Of a stretch of DNA of 64,000 nt, positions 7,078 through 15,809 are shown piece after piece. The notes beneath the pieces are model-generated. The model had not been told where the DNA came from, searched no databases, and worked only from the letters and a program-made list of their open reading frames with translations. A program made the translations under genes and the position numbers. The first letter of the stretch is position 1; every line of letters starts with the position of its first letter. Source of the DNA: Actinopolyspora mortivallis DSM 44261 (GTDB taxonomy: Bacteria > Actinomycetota > Actinomycetes > Mycobacteriales > Pseudonocardiaceae); NCBI RefSeq assembly GCF_000384035.1, contig NZ_KB913024.1, positions 1,007,655 to 1,071,654 on the forward strand, in the 5' to 3' direction.

Positions 7078-7844
7078 TCCGCGGTTCTCCCGTAGCGGAG
7101 CAGAAGTACGGAGTCATCGGCGCGCAGTGCCGACAGCAGCCGCATTCCCCGGGGCGCTTCCACACCGTCGCCGAAGGCGATCCTACTGGCTCTGCCCGCG
7201 GTCAGCAGGGGCGAAACCGTCAGGCACAGCTCGTCGACCACATCGGCGGCCACGAGCGAGCCGAACAGGGCGGGGCCGCCCTCACACCCGATCCGGTACA
7301 GGCCGCGTTCGGCCAGCGCGCGAAGGACGTGTGGTGGATCCACCTCCTCGGTTCCGGCGACGATCACGTCCGCTCCGGCCCGGGCCAGCTCGCGACGCCA
7401 CTCCACGGGGGAGGCGGCGCTGGTCACCACGATCGGGGTGGCGACCGTGTCGGTGATCAACGGTGAGTCCACCGGGACCGAACCACGGGCGGTGACCACG
7501 GCTATCGGGGGCACCTCGCCCAGTCCGCGCTCCCGACGCCGTCTGCTGCGGACCTCGGTGCGCCGCACCCCGCGATATCCCTCGGCCAGCGCGGTGCCCG
7601 CTCCGACGAGCACCACGTCGGACAGGTCCCGGATCAGGGCCAGCACCCGCTGGTCCGTGGGGCTGGACAGCCCCCGGGAGCTGCCTTCCACGGCGACCGC
7701 GCCGTCGAGACTGGAGACGAAGTTCACCCTCAGCCACGGGCGGTCCAGTCCCGTGGGGTAGGCGTAGATCCCTTCCAGGGTTTCGACGTCGGTGAACTCG
7801 CTGTCCACCTGTTTTGTCGTGGAGATGGGCCACAGCTGGTGCAT
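7074..7844 (-). CDS. RibD C-terminal-type pyrimidine reductase family protein
   Basis: 256 residues of the RibD_C/dihydrofolate reductase-like fold: RVNFVSSLDGAVAVEGSSRGLSSPTDQRVLALIRDLSDVVLVGAGTAL is the typical substrate/NADPH segment, and IGCEGGPALFGSLVAADVVDELCLTVSPLL the conserved C-terminal part. Stand-alone members are common in actinobacteria and are only presumed to act on a riboflavin-pathway-like pyrimidine with NADPH. It starts 55 bases from the divergent zapE gene and runs into the sigma factor gene with an ATGA overlap, so the promoter in that short gap probably drives the sigma/anti-sigma pair as well. Why a reductase heads this operon is unclear. Confidence 0.85.
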   Translation of the reverse strand: MHQLWPISTTKQVDSEFTDVETLEGIYAYPTGLDRPWLRVNFVSSLDGAVAVEGSSRGLSSPTDQRVLALIRDLSDVVLVGAGTALAEGYRGVRRTEVRSRRRRERGLGEVPPIAVVTARGSVPVDSPLITDTVATPIVVTSAASPVEWRRELARAGADVIVAGTEEVDPPHVLRALAERGLYRIGCEGGPALFGSLVAADVVDELCLTVSPLLTAGRASRIAFGDGVEAPRGMRLLSALRADDSVLLLRYGRTAE

Positions 7845-7899
7845 TGCCCCATCTCAGCACGCCGAGGACCCTCGTCGGAGGAACGGTTACAGTTCCCCC

Positions 7900-8943
7900 A
7901 TGAGCACCCCGCGCCTGGTGGAACGTCACCCCGAGCTCGGTTCCGAGGAACTGGTGGCCGCGCTGGCACCGCCGCCGCGTTTCGACGGGGTTCGCCTCGA
8001 CAACTACGTACCGAACCCCGAGGAGCCGAGCCAGGCCGAGGCGGTGGCGCGGTGCCGTGAGTTCGTCTCCGAGATCGGACGGGGGACGAGCCGGGGCGGT
8101 TCGTGGCTGCGCGCGTTGTTCGGTCGGGTGAGCGGGAAGACCGCGGGAGAGGACGGCTTCCGGCCGGGGCTGTACCTGGACGGCGGGTTCGGTGTCGGCA
8201 AGACCCACCTGCTGGCTTCCATGTGGCACGCCGTGGAGGGGCCGAAAGCCTATGCCACCTTCGTCGAGTTGACCAATCTGGTGGGGGTGCTCGGGTTCGG
8301 GGAGGCGGTACGCCGACTCTCGGAGCACCGTCTGCTGGCCATCGACGAGTTCGAACTCGACGACCCCGGCGACACCATGCTGGTGACCCAGTTGTTGTCC
8401 AAGCTCACCGAGGCCGGGGTGCGGGTGGCCGCGACCTCGAACACGTTGCCGGACAAGCTGGGGGAGGGCAGGTTCGCCGCCGTGGACTTCCTTCGTGAGA
8501 TCCACGCGATGGCCGAACGTTTCACGGTGGTGCGCATCGACGGACCGGACTACCGCCACCGGGACTTCCCCGAGCCGCCGGAGCCGTTGGGCGAGGACGA
8601 ACTGGTCGGGTTGGCCCACCGGACTCCGGGGAGCACGCTCGACGACTTCGGGGAGTTGTGCGCGCACCTGCGGCGTGTCCACCCGTCGAAGTACGGGAAG
8701 ATGGTCGACGAGGTCACCGCCGTGCACCTGAGCGGGGTGCACGCCGTCCCCAACCAGAGTGTGGCTCTGCGGTTGGTCGCGCTGGTCGACCGGCTCTACG
8801 ACCGTGCCGTGCCGGTGCGGATCTCGGGGAGTTCGCTGTCGGCCCTGTTCACGGAGGAGATGCTGGCCGGCGGGTACCGGAAGAAGTACCTGCGTGCGTT
8901 GAGCAGGCTGACCGCCCTGTCCCGGGAGCTGGCCAGGTCGTGA
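7900..8943 (+). CDS. zapE: ZapE/AFG1-type AAA ATPase
   Basis: 347 residues. P-loop GGFGVGKTH at about 95-103 and Walker B LLAIDEFELDD at about 145-155, followed by a sensor-like RVAATSNTLPDKLGEG segment and the family helix FLREIHAMAERF. In Proteobacteria ZapE associates with the divisome and destabilises FtsZ polymers; mitochondrial AFG1 is involved in protein quality control. Actinobacterial homologues share the fold, but their role is not well established. ATG at 7900 gives the usual N-terminus; the nearest GGAGGA is about 17 bases upstream, rather far. Divergent from the reductase gene. Confidence 0.88.
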   Translation: MSTPRLVERHPELGSEELVAALAPPPRFDGVRLDNYVPNPEEPSQAEAVARCREFVSEIGRGTSRGGSWLRALFGRVSGKTAGEDGFRPGLYLDGGFGVGKTHLLASMWHAVEGPKAYATFVELTNLVGVLGFGEAVRRLSEHRLLAIDEFELDDPGDTMLVTQLLSKLTEAGVRVAATSNTLPDKLGEGRFAAVDFLREIHAMAERFTVVRIDGPDYRHRDFPEPPEPLGEDELVGLAHRTPGSTLDDFGELCAHLRRVHPSKYGKMVDEVTAVHLSGVHAVPNQSVALRLVALVDRLYDRAVPVRISGSSLSALFTEEMLAGGYRKKYLRALSRLTALSRELARS

Positions 8944-9003
8944 TCCGCCCGGCGGAGCGGGCTCGACGGGCGGACCACGAGGTAGGGAAGGACCGCCTCC
9001 GGG

Positions 9004-10242
9004 TCAGTTCCCGTCCAGCACCCTCACGACCGCGTCGAGCCCCTCGTGGAGCTCCTCCGTGCTGATGACCAGCGGTGGGGCGATGCGCAGCGTGTTGTCC
9101 TGGGTCTGTTTGCACAGCACACCGTGTTCGAGGAGGCGTTCGCAGACCTGGCGTCCGGTGGGGCCCTCCGGGGGGAGGTCCACTCCGGCCCACAGCCCAC
9201 GACCACGGACGGCCGTGACCGTCCGGCCGACCAGCCCGCCGAGCCTGTCGTGCAGCTGTTGGCCCAGTTCGCGGGAGCGCTGCTGGAAGCTTCCGTCGGA
9301 GAGCAGCCTGATCACGGCACGTCCGACCGCGCAGGCCAGCGGATTACCACCGAAGGTGGAGCCGTGCTCGCCGGGCTGGAGGACTCCCAGCACGGAGCGG
9401 CTGCCCACCACCGCCGAGACGGGAAGGATCCCTCCGCCGAGCGCCTTGCCCAGGGTGTACAGGTCGGCGCGGACCCCCTCGTGGTCGGTGGCCAGCAGCT
9501 CGCCGGTGCGGGCCAGCCCGGACTGGATCTCGTCGCAGATCAGCAGCACGTCGTTGTCGTCGCACAGGCGTCGCAGCCGGGGCAGGTAGTCCCGTGGCGG
9601 GACGACGACGCCGGCCTCGCCCTGGATGGGTTCCACCAGCACGGCGGCCGTGTGCGGGGTGATGGCCTCCTCCACGGACCGCGCGTCGCCGTACTCGGTG
9701 ACGACGAAGCCGGGGGTGTAGGGACCGTAGTCGGCACGTGCCTCGGGGTCGGTGGAGAACGAGACGAGCGTGGTGGTACGGCCGTGGAAGTTGGAGCCGG
9801 CCACGATGATCTCGGCCCGGTCCTCGGCGATCCCCTTCACCCGGTAGGCCCACTTGCGCGCGACCTTGAGGGCCGACTCCACCGCCTCGGCCCCGGAGTT
9901 CATGGGCAGCACCATCTCCGTGCCGGTGAGTTCGGCCAGCTCGCGGCAGAACGGTCCGAACTGGTCGTGGTGGAAGGCCCTGCTGGTCAGGGTCAGACGC
10001 CCGAGCTGTTCGGTGGCCGCGGCGACGAGATCCGGGTGGCGGTGTCCGAAGTTCAGCGCGGAGTAGCCCGCCAGGAAGTCCAGATAGTCGTGACCGTCCA
10101 CATCGGTCATCCGGGATCCGGACGCCGTCGCCAGCACCACCGGCAACGGGTGGTAGTTGTGCGTGGAGTAGGTCTCGTCCAGCGCGAGGAAGTCGGATGT
10201 CTCCAAGGGCGTGTCACGCACGCCGGGTACGGCCGCTGTCAT
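9004..10242 (-). CDS. rocD: ornithine aminotransferase
   Basis: 412 residues, class III PLP aminotransferase. It converts L-ornithine and 2-oxoglutarate to glutamate 5-semialdehyde and glutamate in the cytosol. Seen: STHNYHPLPVVL N-terminus characteristic of OAT, NSGAEAVESALK (phosphate binding), LICDEIQSGLARTG with the PLP-binding Asp near 237, and TLGKALGGG with the Schiff-base lysine near 266. The product, glutamate semialdehyde/P5C, is the substrate of PruA encoded 36 kb away in this window. It converges on zapE with a 60-base gap. Confidence 0.93.
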   Translation of the reverse strand: MTAAVPGVRDTPLETSDFLALDETYSTHNYHPLPVVLATASGSRMTDVDGHDYLDFLAGYSALNFGHRHPDLVAAATEQLGRLTLTSRAFHHDQFGPFCRELAELTGTEMVLPMNSGAEAVESALKVARKWAYRVKGIAEDRAEIIVAGSNFHGRTTTLVSFSTDPEARADYGPYTPGFVVTEYGDARSVEEAITPHTAAVLVEPIQGEAGVVVPPRDYLPRLRRLCDDNDVLLICDEIQSGLARTGELLATDHEGVRADLYTLGKALGGGILPVSAVVGSRSVLGVLQPGEHGSTFGGNPLACAVGRAVIRLLSDGSFQQRSRELGQQLHDRLGGLVGRTVTAVRGRGLWAGVDLPPEGPTGRQVCERLLEHGVLCKQTQDNTLRIAPPLVISTEELHEGLDAVVRVLDGN

Positions 10243-10604
10243 GGCAACAGGCTATGTCGTGACGACGACTGTTTCAGCCGGAACCCGTTGCTTTTTACGG
10301 CAATTCGTTGCTTCGTGGCCGTCCTTCTCTTTGTTTCGTTGCGTTTTCCCCGGTTCAGGTGGAGCTCGTGACAGTGCTTCGCCGCCGTGTCCGAGCCGGT
10401 GCGGAAAAACCCGGCATTCCCCGGGGAGCGGGCCGTGCCGCTGCTGCGGGCGGAACAGCGCCGTCTCCCGGGCGGATGCGCCGTTTTTCCCAGCCGTGAT
10501 CACCCGAAGGGAGCGATTTTCCTCCGGTCACCCGTGTGCGCCTTTCGTGGCCTCTCGATCGCTGATAGTCACGAACAGTCGATCACGGCCACCGGAGGTT
10601 ACTC
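10243..10604. other. divergent intergenic region between rocD and the SGNH lipase
   Basis: About 360 bases holding the promoters of two divergent genes. It has a T-rich stretch near 10300-10345, unusual for this genome. Near the lipase, TCGATC occurs twice (around 10555 and 10580), flanking GCTGATAGTCACGAACAG, and ACCGGAGG immediately precedes the lipase GTG. No open frame with coding character and no RNA gene was recognised. Confidence 0.45.
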
Positions 10605-11420
10605 GTGCGCAGATCAGCGTTGTCCAGTTGTCTTTCCGTCGCGTTCGCGACGGCGTTACTCCCCCTGTCGGCTCCACTCGCCGGTGCCGAACCGCAGGCG
10701 GAGCCCTTCGAGTACGTCGCCCTCGGAGACTCCTACGCCTCCGGACTGGGGACCGGAGAGTACCTACCGGAGAGCGGCGACTGCCGCAGGAGCGAGTTGG
10801 CCTACCCGAGCCTGGCGGCCTCGGAGGTCGGGGCGGACTCCTTCTCCTTCGTCGCCTGCGCCGGGGCCAAGACCGAGGGGGTGCGAACCGAGCAGGTCAC
10901 GGCCCTGAGTGAGGGCACCGACGTGGTCACCGTCTCCGTCGGCGGCAACGACGTCGGGTTCGGCCCGGTGGTGACCACCTGCGTGACCGAGAGCGAACAG
11001 TCCTGTGACCAGGCGGTCTCCGAGGCCGAGGTCTATGCCACCGAACAGCTTCCCGGGCTGCTGGACGACACCTACGACGCGATCGCGGCGGCGGCTCCCT
11101 CCGCGCGCGTCGCCGTGGTGGGGTACCCGAGGCTGTTCGAGACGGACCCCTGTCTCTCCCCGTTGACCCGGTTCGAGAGGCAGCGGCTCAACGAGGGCGC
11201 CGACACGTTGAACCGGGTCGTCGCGCAGCGGGCGCGCCAGGCCGGTTTCTCGTTCGTGGACGTGACCGAGGAGTTCGCCGGACACGGTGTCTGCGGTGCG
11301 CAGCCGTGGATCAACGGCCTCTCCTACCCCGCCGAGGAGTCGTACCACCCCAACGCGGCCGGGCACGAACAGGGCTTCCTGCCGAGCGTCTCCGGAGCCC
11401 TCTCCGGGGCCGTGGTGTGA
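10605..11420 (+). CDS. secreted SGNH/GDSL-family lipase/esterase
   Basis: 271 residues. A Sec signal peptide is clear (MRRSALSS, hydrophobic core, cleavage near APLAGA-EP, residue 28). SGNH blocks are present: block I ALGDSYASG with the nucleophile Ser near 43, block III SVGGNDVGFG, and block V YHPNAAGH carrying the catalytic Asp/His region. Cysteines at CRRSE, VACAGAK, TTCVTES, SCDQA, DPCLS and GVCGAQ could form three disulfides, as in the Streptomyces rimosus/S. coelicolor lipases. Likely an extracellular lipase or esterase. GTG start with CGGAGG directly upstream. Confidence 0.9.
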   Translation: MRRSALSSCLSVAFATALLPLSAPLAGAEPQAEPFEYVALGDSYASGLGTGEYLPESGDCRRSELAYPSLAASEVGADSFSFVACAGAKTEGVRTEQVTALSEGTDVVTVSVGGNDVGFGPVVTTCVTESEQSCDQAVSEAEVYATEQLPGLLDDTYDAIAAAAPSARVAVVGYPRLFETDPCLSPLTRFERQRLNEGADTLNRVVAQRARQAGFSFVDVTEEFAGHGVCGAQPWINGLSYPAEESYHPNAAGHEQGFLPSVSGALSGAVV

Positions 11421-11443
11421 GCCGGGCGGTGCGCGGACACCGC

Positions 11444-13066
11444 TCACAGCACCCGTGAGTCGTAACGGCGCGGCGCGTACTGTCGCAGCGCGGCACGGAG
11501 CCGCCGCGCCTCCCGACGGCGTTTCCACCATCCGCCACTGGCGCCGATGGTGAAGATCCTGCTCGCACCGCGGTACTCGCGGACCCGGTGCCACCAGCGG
11601 GAGTCGTGGGACACGCCGGGAACGAGCCACACCGCCAGGGCCTGCTTCTTCCCGGCACCCACCAGAGCGACCCTGCCGACGTGCTTCCAGGGGATCTGTC
11701 GGTGCAGCCCCATTCGGGAGATGCGGATACCGTCCTGGTTGATCTTGAGTTTCTTGCCGGGAAGCAGCGCGTGGGCCAGCGAGAGCACGGCACTGAGCAC
11801 CAGCAGGAACACACCCAGCGCGAGGACGGCCCGCATGGAGGCGGTGAGGTGGAGTTGTCCGCCCAGACGTATCGCCCCGTAGGCCAGCAGAGCCGAGAAC
11901 CCCGACCACAGCAGCGCGCTCAGGTGTCCGGCCGTGCGGAACACCTGCCCCGGCAGCTCCGCGCGGACCTCCTCCCGGGGCGGACCCGGTGGGGAGGGCC
12001 GTGCGGACGGCTCAGCCGTGGGGGGCTGTTCCGGGGGACTCCGCCGGGGCGCCGCGTTGGGGGAGGGCTCCGGAGATGGTCCGGCACCGGCGGAGCCGGA
12101 GGCGGGTGGGCCGGATCCCGCGGGCGAGAGTGTGTCGACCCGTTCCCGTGCGGCGGGTGAGCCGTCGAGCTGTCGGGTGGAGCGGTGCAGTACCCGCTCC
12201 AGCTGTGCGGCGTGTCCGGTGATCAGAGCGGTCACGTCGGGCGGGAGCCACTCTCCGGACGGGCGAGCGGAGTCCCCGATGGTGTTCAGCAGTTCCCCCG
12301 TGCTGGGGCGCGCGTTGGGGTCCTTGGCCAGACAGGCGGCCACCAGCCGACGAGGTTTTTCCGGCAGCCCGTCCAGCTCGGGTTCGTTGTGCACCACCCG
12401 GTAGAGCATGGCGGGGGTGTTCTCGTCCCCGAAGGGGGCCGAACCGGTGGCCGCGAACGCGAGCACTGCCCCGAGGGAGAACACGTCACTGGGTGGGCCC
12501 ACCTCGGTTCCCATCGTCTGTTCGGGGGAGAAGAACCCCGGGGTGCCGAAGAACATCCCGGTGGAGGTCATCCCGGTGGAGGCCATCGCCCGGGAGATCC
12601 CGAAGTCGATGACCCGGGGACCGTCCGGGCCGAGCAGCACGTTGGCGGGTTTGAGGTCACGGTGCACCAGCCCGGCCCGGTGCACGGCCTGAAGTGCCTC
12701 GGCCAGCCCCGCCCCCAGGGAGAGCACCGCGTGTTCCGGGAACGGCCCGTGCTCGGCCACCGCCCGGTGCAGGGTGGGGCCGGGCACGTACTCGGTCGCC
12801 AGCCAGGGGTGTGGGGCCTCGGGGTCGGCGTCGACCACGGTCGCGGTCCAGAACCCGCCGACGGCGGCCGACATGCGCACCTCGCGGCGGAAACGCTCGC
12901 GGAACTCCTCGTCGGCGGCCAGCTCCGGTTTGGCCACCTTCACCGCGACCGGACGTCCTCCCCGGGAGCTGCCGAGATAGACGGCCCCCATCGCGCCCTT
13001 GCCGATACGGGCCAACAGTCGGTAGTCCCCGACCCTGCTCGGATCGCCGTCCAGCAGCGGCTGCAC
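11444..13066 (-). CDS. membrane-anchored PknB-type Ser/Thr protein kinase with C-terminal PH-like region
   Basis: 540 residues. Catalytic domain 15-285: glycine loop IGKGAMGAVY, ATP lysine AVKV near 43, HRDLKPAN with catalytic Asp near 137, DFG near 154 and SPEQ in place of APE. The activation segment contains STGM twice in nine residues, offering several Thr/Ser phosphosites. A Pro/Ser-rich linker (about 300-375) leads to two hydrophobic helices (about 385-435) and a cytosolic C-terminal module (KKLKINQDGIRISRMGLHRQIPWKHVGRVAL) resembling bacterial PH-like domains. The topology is kinase inside, two helices, second domain inside, so it lacks the extracellular PASTA sensor. Convergent with the lipase gene (23-base gap). 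Confidence 0.88.
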   Translation of the reverse strand: MQPLLDGDPSRVGDYRLLARIGKGAMGAVYLGSSRGGRPVAVKVAKPELAADEEFRERFRREVRMSAAVGGFWTATVVDADPEAPHPWLATEYVPGPTLHRAVAEHGPFPEHAVLSLGAGLAEALQAVHRAGLVHRDLKPANVLLGPDGPRVIDFGISRAMASTGMTSTGMFFGTPGFFSPEQTMGTEVGPPSDVFSLGAVLAFAATGSAPFGDENTPAMLYRVVHNEPELDGLPEKPRRLVAACLAKDPNARPSTGELLNTIGDSARPSGEWLPPDVTALITGHAAQLERVLHRSTRQLDGSPAARERVDTLSPAGSGPPASGSAGAGPSPEPSPNAAPRRSPPEQPPTAEPSARPSPPGPPREEVRAELPGQVFRTAGHLSALLWSGFSALLAYGAIRLGGQLHLTASMRAVLALGVFLLVLSAVLSLAHALLPGKKLKINQDGIRISRMGLHRQIPWKHVGRVALVGAGKKQALAVWLVPGVSHDSRWWHRVREYRGASRIFTIGASGGWWKRRREARRLRAALRQYAPRRYDSRVL

Positions 13067-13291
13067 CTGTTTCTCCCCCTTCGCCGGTTCGGTCCCAACC
13101 TTACGACGTGCGGACCGATGCCGGGTTGCGAACCGCTCGACGAGTCCGACCGGGGGACCACCGAGTGTTCCGAATCATTCCGTGGTGGATTGGTTACTCG
13201 CCGGGGCGAAATCCTTCCGGGGGATCTCCGGAGTGGTTATGATCCGGCTCGTGTCTCCGGGGCGATGCGCCGAGCCGTCGGGAGGTTCGTG

Positions 13292-14818
13292 GTGGTGGAG
13301 GAACCCGCGCGGCACGCGGAGCCGACAGAGGTGCCCCGGGCGCGCCTGCTCCGGGTGAGCAAACGATTTCCCGGAGTGGACGCGGTGACGGACGTGAGCC
13401 TCGACGTGTTCGCCGGGGAGGTCCACGTCCTGGCCGGGGAGAACGGCGCTGGCAAGTCCACGCTGATGAAGATCCTCGCCCAGGTGGACGCTCCCACCTC
13501 GGGCGGGATCGAGATCGACGGTGTTCCCGTCGCTCATCGCGGTCCGGCCCACGCCCGACGACTCGGCGTGTCGATGGTGCATCAGGAGTTCGCCCTGGCC
13601 CCGGACCTCACGGTCGCCGAGAACCTCTTCCTCGGCCACGAACCCGGCCGTCTCGGCTGGATACGACGTCGTGTGGAGCGCGCGAGGGCTCGCCGGCTGT
13701 TGAGTCGTGTGGGGCTGGACGTGCGGGAGACCCGCACGGTGCGGACGCTGTCCACGGCACAGCAGCAGCGCGTCGAGATCGCCAAGGCCCTGGCCGTGGA
13801 CACCGGACTGCTCGTGTTGGACGAACCGACCGCCAGCCTCACCGAACAGGAGAGTGCCGAGCTCTTCACCGTGCTGAGGTCGCTCACCGCCACCGGCACG
13901 GCCGTCTGCTACGTCTCGCACCGCCTGGACGAGATCTTCACCATCGGTGACCGGGTCACGGTGCTCCGGGACGGATCAGTGGTGACCACCCGTCCCGTCG
14001 GGGAACTGGACCAGGCCGCGCTCGTGCGTTCCATGGTCGGTCGTGACGTGGAGAACCTGTACCCGCGCGTCTTCCGCGAACCGGGTCCGGTTCGGCTCCG
14101 GGTGCGCGGGCTGGAACGCGCGGAGGCGGTGCGGGGCGTCGACCTGAGCGTGCGGGCGGGCGAGATCCTGGGGCTGGCCGGGTTGATCGGAGCCGGTCGT
14201 ACCGAACTGGCCCGTGCCGTGTTCGGAGCGGAACCGGCCACCGCGGGCCGTCTCACCCTGGACGGTCGAGACCTGCGTGTCCGCTCCCCCCGGGAGGCCA
14301 TGGCGGCGGGAATCGGATACCTGACCGAGGACAGGAAGGGTGACGGGCTGGCCCTGCAACTGGGGGTGGACGTCAATATCACCCTCGGTGCCCCGCCCAC
14401 GCGGGGTGGGCTGATAGATCTCCGTGCCGAACGCGACGAGGCCGAGCACTACCGGGATCGCCTCGGGATCAGGACACCACGGGTGAACAGTCCCGTACGG
14501 CTGCTGTCCGGAGGCAACCAGCAGAAGGTCGTGCTCGCCCGTGTGCTGCGCACCGGCGCCGGGGTGCTCTTCGTCGACGAGCCGGGACGCGGCATGGACG
14601 TGGCCGCCAAGTCCGAGATGTTCCGGCAGCTCGACGAACTGGCTGCCGAGGGCAGGGCTATCGTGCTGATCTCCAGTTATCTGCCGGAGTTGATGAACAT
14701 GTGCGACCGCGTTCTGGTGTTGCGGGCCGGCCGGGTCGCCGGTGAGCTGGACCGCGTCGAGTTCTCCGAACGGCGTCTCGTCGCACTGGCGACCGGTGCC
14801 GGAGGCGGAGATGAGTGA
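13292..14818 (+). CDS. RbsA/MglA-type sugar ABC transporter ATP-binding protein
   Basis: About 508 residues with two fused nucleotide-binding domains. NBD1: Walker A GENGAGKST, signature LSTAQQQ (usual variant for this family), Walker B LLVLDEPT. NBD2: degenerate P-loop GLIGAGRTE typical of RbsA/MglA, signature LSGGNQQK and FVDEPGRGMD. It powers import of a monosaccharide with the next two gene products. Start choice: GTG at 13292 has GGGAGG six bases upstream; an in-frame ATG at 13265 adds nine residues and lacks a good ribosome site. A TATGAT -10-like hexamer lies at 13238-13243. The last eight bases overlap the permease gene. Confidence 0.9.
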   Translation: MVEEPARHAEPTEVPRARLLRVSKRFPGVDAVTDVSLDVFAGEVHVLAGENGAGKSTLMKILAQVDAPTSGGIEIDGVPVAHRGPAHARRLGVSMVHQEFALAPDLTVAENLFLGHEPGRLGWIRRRVERARARRLLSRVGLDVRETRTVRTLSTAQQQRVEIAKALAVDTGLLVLDEPTASLTEQESAELFTVLRSLTATGTAVCYVSHRLDEIFTIGDRVTVLRDGSVVTTRPVGELDQAALVRSMVGRDVENLYPRVFREPGPVRLRVRGLERAEAVRGVDLSVRAGEILGLAGLIGAGRTELARAVFGAEPATAGRLTLDGRDLRVRSPREAMAAGIGYLTEDRKGDGLALQLGVDVNITLGAPPTRGGLIDLRAERDEAEHYRDRLGIRTPRVNSPVRLLSGGNQQKVVLARVLRTGAGVLFVDEPGRGMDVAAKSEMFRQLDELAAEGRAIVLISSYLPELMNMCDRVLVLRAGRVAGELDRVEFSERRLVALATGAGGGDE

Positions 14819-15809
14819 GACCGGGACGCGGCGGGGAGAACGCGCCGGTCCGTGGACCCGGCTGCGGAACTCGGGCGCGGTGTCCGGAGTGGCCGCCGCG
14901 GGGGCCCTGATCGTGCTCTTCGTCGTGTTGTCCGTGGTGGCACCGTCCTTTCTCACCGCGGACAACCTGTTCAACCTGGCCTCGCAGACCTCGGTGAAGG
15001 CGGTGATGGCCGTCGGGGTGACGATGGTGATCATCACCGGTGGCATCGATCTGTCCGTGGGCTCGGTCGCGGCCCTGTCCGGCGTGGTCGGAGTGCTGCT
15101 GATGGCCGAACACGGACTGAACCCGCTGCTCGGAATCCTCGGCGGGATCGCGGTGGGGGCCACGGCCGGGCTGGTCAACGGACTGTTGGTCGCCCGGGTG
15201 GGACTGCCGCCGTTCATCGCGACACTGGGCATGCTCAGTGTCGCCCGCGGAGTGGTGCTGATCCTCACCGGCGCCGTGGCGGTGTTCGGTGCCCCGGACT
15301 CGTTCCGGCTGCTCGGCCAGGGAGTGCTGGGTCCGGTACCGATCCCGGTGCTGGTGATCGTGCTCGTGGCCGTGATCGGCCACCTGGTGCTGACCCGCAC
15401 CCGCCTCGGCCGGTACGCCTACGTGCTGGGCTCCAACCCGGAGGCGGCCCGGCTCTCGGGGGTGGCGGTGGCCAGGCACACCGCCTCCGTCTACGTGCTG
15501 TCCGGGGTCTTCGCCGGGCTCGGTGGGATGATCGCCGCCTCGCGGATCAACTCCGGGCAGCCGAACTTCGGGGAGGGGCTGGAGCTGGACGTGATCGCCG
15601 CCGTGGTGATCGGCGGTGCCAGTCTGTTCGGCGGACGTGGGACGGTGCTCGGTTCGCTGATCGGAGCCTTCCTCGTGGCGGTGATCCGCAACGGGGCGGT
15701 GCAGCTCGGTATCGGGACCTTCTACCAGAACGTGTTGATCGGAGTGATCATCTGGGTGGCGGTGTGGTGGGACGGTTACCGGCGCGGAAAGTTCGGTGCG
15801 CGGGGATGA
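14811..15809 (+). CDS. RbsC-type sugar ABC transporter permease
   Basis: 332 residues, roughly ten hydrophobic helices. It carries the branched-chain permease (BPD_transp_2) signature: VMAVGVTMVIITGGIDLSVGS in the N-terminal half and LGSNPEAARLSGV followed by GLGGMIAASRINSG in the C-terminal half, with the GGASLFGGRGTVLGSLIGA loop expected to contact the ATPase. ATG at 14811 follows GGAGGCGGA. It overlaps the upstream ATPase gene by eight bases and the binding-protein gene by ATGA, so the three subunits are translationally coupled. Confidence 0.93.
   Translation: MSETGTRRGERAGPWTRLRNSGAVSGVAAAGALIVLFVVLSVVAPSFLTADNLFNLASQTSVKAVMAVGVTMVIITGGIDLSVGSVAALSGVVGVLLMAEHGLNPLLGILGGIAVGATAGLVNGLLVARVGLPPFIATLGMLSVARGVVLILTGAVAVFGAPDSFRLLGQGVLGPVPIPVLVIVLVAVIGHLVLTRTRLGRYAYVLGSNPEAARLSGVAVARHTASVYVLSGVFAGLGGMIAASRINSGQPNFGEGLELDVIAAVVIGGASLFGGRGTVLGSLIGAFLVAVIRNGAVQLGIGTFYQNVLIGVIIWVAVWWDGYRRGKFGARG

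Noticed and set aside
12185-13264. Long upstream extension of the sugar ABC ATPase frame
   Set aside because: It runs antisense through the kinase gene; homology of the ATPase starts only after about 13290, where a ribosome site is present.
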